Shown here piece by piece: positions 59,471 to 64,000 of a stretch of 64,000 nucleotides of DNA (position 1 is the stretch's first letter; every line of letters begins with the position of its first letter). The notes under the pieces are model-generated. The model saw only the letters and a program-made list of their open reading frames with translations. It ran no database searches and was not told where the DNA came from. A program made the position numbers and the translations under genes. Where the stretch lies: NCBI RefSeq assembly GCF_029227915.1, contig NC_079882.1, forward strand, positions 27,644,001-27,708,000. Reading direction: 5' to 3'. Origin of the DNA: Hydractinia symbiolongicarpus (lineage: Eukaryota; Cnidaria; Hydrozoa; Anthoathecata; Hydractiniidae).

Positions 59471-60615
59471 TTGTCCCTTGATTTCAAACTAGCTCCAGTC
59501 TTTTTTTGTGGCACCTGACCCAATTAGATAGGAATTACGATTTATAGCTGAAAAATGAAATGAAAAATCTAACATATTAGCAACCAGTGTATGCTAGATT
59601 CTTTTGTTTCGAACTGAAAAGAATTTATTTAAATGAACAGGTTGAAAAATTTACTGATTTATAACCTGCCATACTGGTCTGTATCCTCTTTAACCTTGTT
59701 TCAAGAGGTTGCTAGAAAAAACCCGCAATAATTGGAGACAAGGTCTCCCAAGTTACCCAAAAAAGAACTGCCAAAGTAAGTTTGAAGCATTGTGAAGAAT
59801 ACTGCTTTAATGCATCCCATGATTCCAATAGTAGCGCAAACATCAACGCTGTGTATTTAAACGTAAGAATGCTTACATACAAAAATGTTAGGTAACCAGT
59901 TTAGAATTTAGAGTAAGTGAACCTCTTCCTCAGGCCTTTTGCTTCTAACTGCGCTGTACTTCCATAATAACAGCTTTCAAAAGCATGCATTAAACATGCA
60001 TTCATCTCTAGCAAACTTAATTATAAAAACATGTTTTTTACCTCCTTTCTTCGGATATTGTAAAACAATGGAGAGCCGTGGGAACGCATGTACAATTAAA
60101 TTATCCAATAGATGCATTCTCCTTCAAAAAGTCAACTGGTATTACTGGAAAGTTTGAGTTCACCAGGAGTTTAAGAATCCCATTTCTTAATCAGAATCAC
60201 TTGTCAAGAAGTAGCTTTATTACAAAATGAGTCGTTTTTATTGCAAAATGCCTCAGCTTTTTTTTTACAAAACAAGCTAATAATTTATTACAAAACACAT
60301 TGAATTACTATTACAAAATAAGCTGTTTATTGTAAAATGTGGCACAACAGTGGTGCCATACCAACTGGTTTATTTTTTTACAGTTTAAATAGTTTTTTCT
60401 CAAAACTATATTAGAAACAAAAAAACTACGTTTAGATATAAGGAAAGGGCATTTAAAGCATTTTCTTTATAGACAAGCGAATTTAAAATTCTTCCAAGAA
60501 AGGAACTTGTGATAACTATATATATAGGTTACAGTTTTTGGTAAGGAATATTTCTAATACTAGAAAACTAGAAAGTTTAAACTAGAAGACTATCATTGTG
60601 GCCAATATTATAGTG

Positions 60616-60812
60616 TCATCATCATCATCATCATTCTCGGCTTAACGTCCGTTTTCCATGCTAGCATGGGTTGGACGGGGTATATTAAGACCCTCTTCCA
60701 ATCTGATCTAGACTGTGTTAGATCTAAACTCAACTTTCTCTCTATCAAGTCTGTCCTTATAACCTCCTGCCAAGTCTCTCTCGGTCTGCCTCTGGGCTTT
60801 GCCCCAGGAACT
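60616..60812 (-). mobile_element. 3' fragment of the RTE-type LINE
   Basis: Reverse-complement match to 47.43-47.63 kb, ending in the same trinucleotide tail, (ATC)n here. The copy is cut at about 60812, close to the start of the 60833-62474 element. Confidence 0.85.
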
Positions 60813-60832
60813 CAAAAAACAGAAAAAGAGCT

Positions 60833-62474
60833 ATATGTGACTATCCAGAGGAATTTGATAACAAACAAATTAGCGTTAAACTTTAATGTTATATTGCTAT
60901 GAAGAACAAAAGAATTAACGCTAATCAACGCTAGATAAAGTCCACTTTAACATTATAGTGTTAACATGAGATAACATTATATATAGCGTTAATTTTTATT
61001 GCAAAATAGTGCTAACGTTCGACAATACATTATTAGCGCTAAATTAATGTTAAAAGTGTTAAATTAATGCTAAAAGCGTTAATATAATTAGCATTGTCAT
61101 TTCATGTCATTAATTTAGCATTGTCTATTCTTAAGCTTAAGAATTTTTTAAAAAATAATAGGGCCACGTCGTAACTTTGTATAAAGGTCACAAAAACTTG
61201 AATGAATACTACTCTAACACTAATGAATACTAATCTCTATTCCATGTATTAATCTGTAAAGCAAAAGCCCACAATGCATTCTTACAGTGTTTTTCAGGAT
61301 TATTTGAGTAGGTGTGCGATGATTTGCACGTGTAAATCAATTAATGCATCAAGTAAACATGTAAATTAACTGTGATGTAAATATGCAAAGGAAGTTATGT
61401 GTGCTCCAAGGTTGATCTTTGTTGCACATTTAATTTGTCATAGAAAAGTGGGGGACGTTTTGAATTGTGAGCCTAAACACAATGATCGAGCGTCTACTGG
61501 TGAAGCGACTCTCTCAATCTTAACTTCCTTTTCTACATGTCCGAAATAGTATGCATGAATATACTGTTATTTTCATAAATTCAACAAGCAAATAGTCAAA
61601 ATTATGCTTCGTTTTCAAATTAAAAAAAATCTTCATCCACGTGGCTTAAATAAAACTTCAAAATTCATTCAGAAAATTCAGCTACCTTTTAACAAAGTTT
61701 ATATATATAGAAACTGTTTAAAATTGTATAAAAAACACTTGCATAAAGAAAAGAATCCATTAAATTTGAACATGCATGGTTTCCAATTCTTTTGTCAAAT
61801 GAAGAAATTATCTACAATTAAATCCATAATAAAATGTCTCTTCTACCTGTAAGTGCAGTTTTGCAGACTTGCTTTATCCGTGTTCCATTGGCGTTCACTT
61901 CTGCATTAGTTAAGAAACGCATGGCTGGATTTCTTGTGTAAGACCTGGTTACCAACGATGAAGGGGGCAGGCAAAAGAGATTTATGTCTACGTAGTTCTT
62001 TTAACTACATCAGGAGTCGGTGAATTAGCTAGGAGGGTCAGATCAGCTTTGAATAGGCTTCTTCATGGATTAAAAGGACCAGGACTATTCCATAATTCTG
62101 AGACCTAAAAGTGTCTGACCTAGACAAAAATCTATCGTACGTTTTGTCCAACAAAAGTTCGAAACGAGCTATGGGGAAGTCAGTCGTGCAGGAAAGGTCT
62201 CAGCCCTGTTATTATATACTTGACATGGCTAAAAACAAATTTTGCCAGCACACGAAAAATCAAAATGGCGTAATCATGCTTTTTAACGTTAATAGCATTA
62301 TTTTAACGCTAATTATTATTAACGTCTTAACGTTATTACCATTATAAAAAAAATTGTATTAGCGTTAATAATGTTGTAGCATAAATGTTAGCGCTAAAGC
62401 GTTAATATTAGCGCTTTAAACGCTAATTAACACTAAGTGTTTGTTATCAAATGCCCCTGGACAGTCACATATAT
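60833..62474. mobile_element. TIR element, 1.6 kb, rich in TTAGCGTTAA subterminal repeats
   Basis: The ends 60833-60868 and 62438-62474 are imperfect inverted repeats about 36 bp long (TATATGTGACTATCCAGAGG versus the complement of CCCCTGGACAGTCACATATA). Inside both ends, short palindromic variants of AGCGTTAA, TTAACGCT and AGCGCTAA are repeated many times. No recognisable transposase. The element follows the LINE fragment at 60616. Confidence 0.7.
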
Positions 62475-62942
62475 ATAAATTATAAAATAAAAGAGAACTT
62501 TTTCCATATTATTATTCAACCTTGTTTTGTAGCAAAATTAAATAACGTTTCAAAAGATTCCTAATCCAAGGTGTACTGAAAATTCGCGAATTACAACACG
62601 ACACAAGGTCGGGGGTTTAGGATTCAACACTGGTACCCAAATGTCAACAAAAAAGTGCCAAGATAGGTGATAAATCTCTCAAAAGAGGCTTTTCTTTTTG
62701 GTACTTCTTGTATGCTTTGTTACCGAGAACAGAGGCTTCAAATTCCAACTTGCACCAACTGCGGGAAAAATAAATTTGGCTGCGCTGACTCTGAAAAGAC
62801 GTATTTGTGACATCTCTCCCTTTCTCTCTTCAGGTCACAGAAAGTTGATTGCATTCAATGTTTTTTACTATAAACAACAATCTTAGTCCCAGTGGATATA
62901 TATATATATATGCAAATAGGCAAAATACTTTTAAATCCAGAG

Positions 62943-63652
62943 GTCATCATCATCATCATCATCATCATTCTCCGCTTAAAGTCCGTGTTCCATGCCAGCA
63001 TGGGTTGAGGGAAATCCTCTTAATTAAGCTGTATAGCTTAATTTGGAAATCTCCTAAATAAGCTGTATCATACAGCTTAATAAGTTGATATACATCTAAA
63101 TTAAGTGGGTAGAAAAAGTTTTTCCCTGATTTCTCGAAAAATGTAAATTTTAGCAGAATCACCACTGCAGCTCTTTCATCATCAGTTTGACCACAAAATT
63201 ATAAAAGAAGAACGGTATTTACAGCACCCCGGGTTCAAAAGATATGGACTATAAACAATGGTTCATTGTTAGCGAAAGTCTATTTAAGCTGTACTGCATC
63301 CTAATTAGGATGTCACATCACGTGATACATCCTATTTAAGCGGATATTTTTAAAACTTTATATTTAGCGGATCTCCGGGGTGCTACGAAAAAACTAATGT
63401 ATTGGAGATGTTTATATGCACATAAATATTGGATTTATTCAGTTAGCTAGATATAGATGCTAAAATTCAGTTAAATGTGTGTTTTAGACGATCAAAGTTT
63501 TGTACATCTTAACTAAGCTGTAAAACGCCTAATTAGACTGTATCATACATCCTAATTAAGCTGACATCTAAATTAAGCTGTATAGAGCTTAATTAAGAGG
63601 ATTTCCCTGACTGTATGTTAATGACCCTCTTCCAATCTGATCTAGACTGTGT
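62943..63652 (-). mobile_element. RTE-type LINE tail split by a 0.6-kb TIR insertion
   Basis: 62943-63008 is a (CAT)n tail plus the LINE end sequence CCATGCCAGCATGGGTTG. The next part of the same LINE sequence resumes at about 63611 with AATGACCCTCTTCCAATCTG. Between them lies a separate inverted-repeat element. Confidence 0.75.
63009..63610. mobile_element. ~0.6-kb inverted-repeat element nested in LINE tail
   Basis: The ends AGGGAAATCCTCTTAATTAA-GCT at 63008-63030 and the exact complement at about 63587-63609 are inverted. Variants of TTAAGCTGTATCATACA and TTAATTAAGCTGTATA recur in both orientations inside. No ORF. Its insertion inside a LINE copy gives a relative age. Confidence 0.7.
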
Positions 63653-64000
63653 TCATACGTATATACTCATCTGGCTAACTAAGTGGAAAATGTCCCTGGT
63701 ATTGACACACATTTAAATAACAAATGGTTTACATAACATGGCAATTTTTATCTTAATACTTTCACAGGTGTCACGGGTGCAATTTTGCTTGTGGGTGCCC
63801 ACCATTTGACTTTACTTTTTGCTCCGCTTTACTTTCGTTTTCATTTTTGTGATTCCACCTTCTTTGGCTATGATAAAGCGGACCAAGAACCTTGGGTAAA
63901 GAGGGCGAGATCTGCACATAAATTTTAGATAAATTTTAGACTTCGTTTACATTGCTGAATTTTGCAGGTGCATAATGTTTGTTTTGGAGGAAATCATCAT
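63653..64000. other. No recognised feature
   Basis: I see no gene or repeat end in the last 350 bases. Confidence 0.5.

Noticed and set aside
62849-63061. His-rich ORF
   Set aside because: The His run is the translated (CAT)n LINE tail.

Overview
The window is from an animal nuclear genome, most likely a cnidarian. The basis is AT-rich DNA, short GT-AG introns, an animal SLC35B3 ortholog, extracellular modules carried on phase-1 exons, and LINE families of a type I associate with corals and other invertebrates. The phylum is an inference. All exon calls come from reading the reverse complement by eye for splice sites, reading frame and domain motifs; nothing was searched or aligned by program.

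Layout. Positions 1-2544 hold no gene I can defend. Positions 2545-5478 (minus) are a complete nine-exon SLC35B3 gene, a Golgi PAPS transporter of 361 residues. Positions 5479-9847 are intergenic and hold a tRNA-derived SINE, a TIR element with a second one nested inside it, and a long perfect hairpin. Positions 9848-55717 (minus) are dominated by what reads as one giant gene of about 53 exons and 4,850 codons, whose 5' end was not found. Positions 55718-64000 are repeat-rich: a decayed copia-like retroelement, a 1.6-kb TIR element, and LINE tails, one of them interrupted by a 0.6-kb element.

The giant gene, in protein order: three F5/8 type C (discoidin) domains with a half-LamG and an unrecognised module; six copies of an unrecognised ~120-residue propeller-like module with a LamG between them; a short Cys exon; a C-type lectin domain; a second unrecognised module; MAM; LamG; EGF; LamG; SEA-1; nine fibronectin III domains; a TSP1 repeat, a Cys-rich domain and three more TSP1 repeats; SEA-2 with an intact G-S-V-I-V autocleavage motif; three more FnIII domains; then an ionotropic-glutamate-receptor-like channel (S1, M1, P-loop, M2, S2, M3) whose P-loop has the potassium-channel filter T-T-L-G-Y-G-D; then a basic cytoplasmic tail. 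If this is one transcript, it encodes an adhesion-receptor-sized ectodomain joined to a putative ligand-gated K+ channel, with a self-cleaving SEA domain just before the channel part. This is the most interesting content of the window.

Transposons have entered the gene's introns: a CR1/L2-type LINE between SEA-1 exons 2 and 3, an RTE-type LINE, and a piggyBac-like MITE. Several near-perfect hairpins also lie in introns. Main caveats: the 5' end is missing; the 30.6-32.6 kb join between LamG-3 and SEA-1 is the weakest link; and the S1 exon has an apparent one-base frameshift in a homopolymer.
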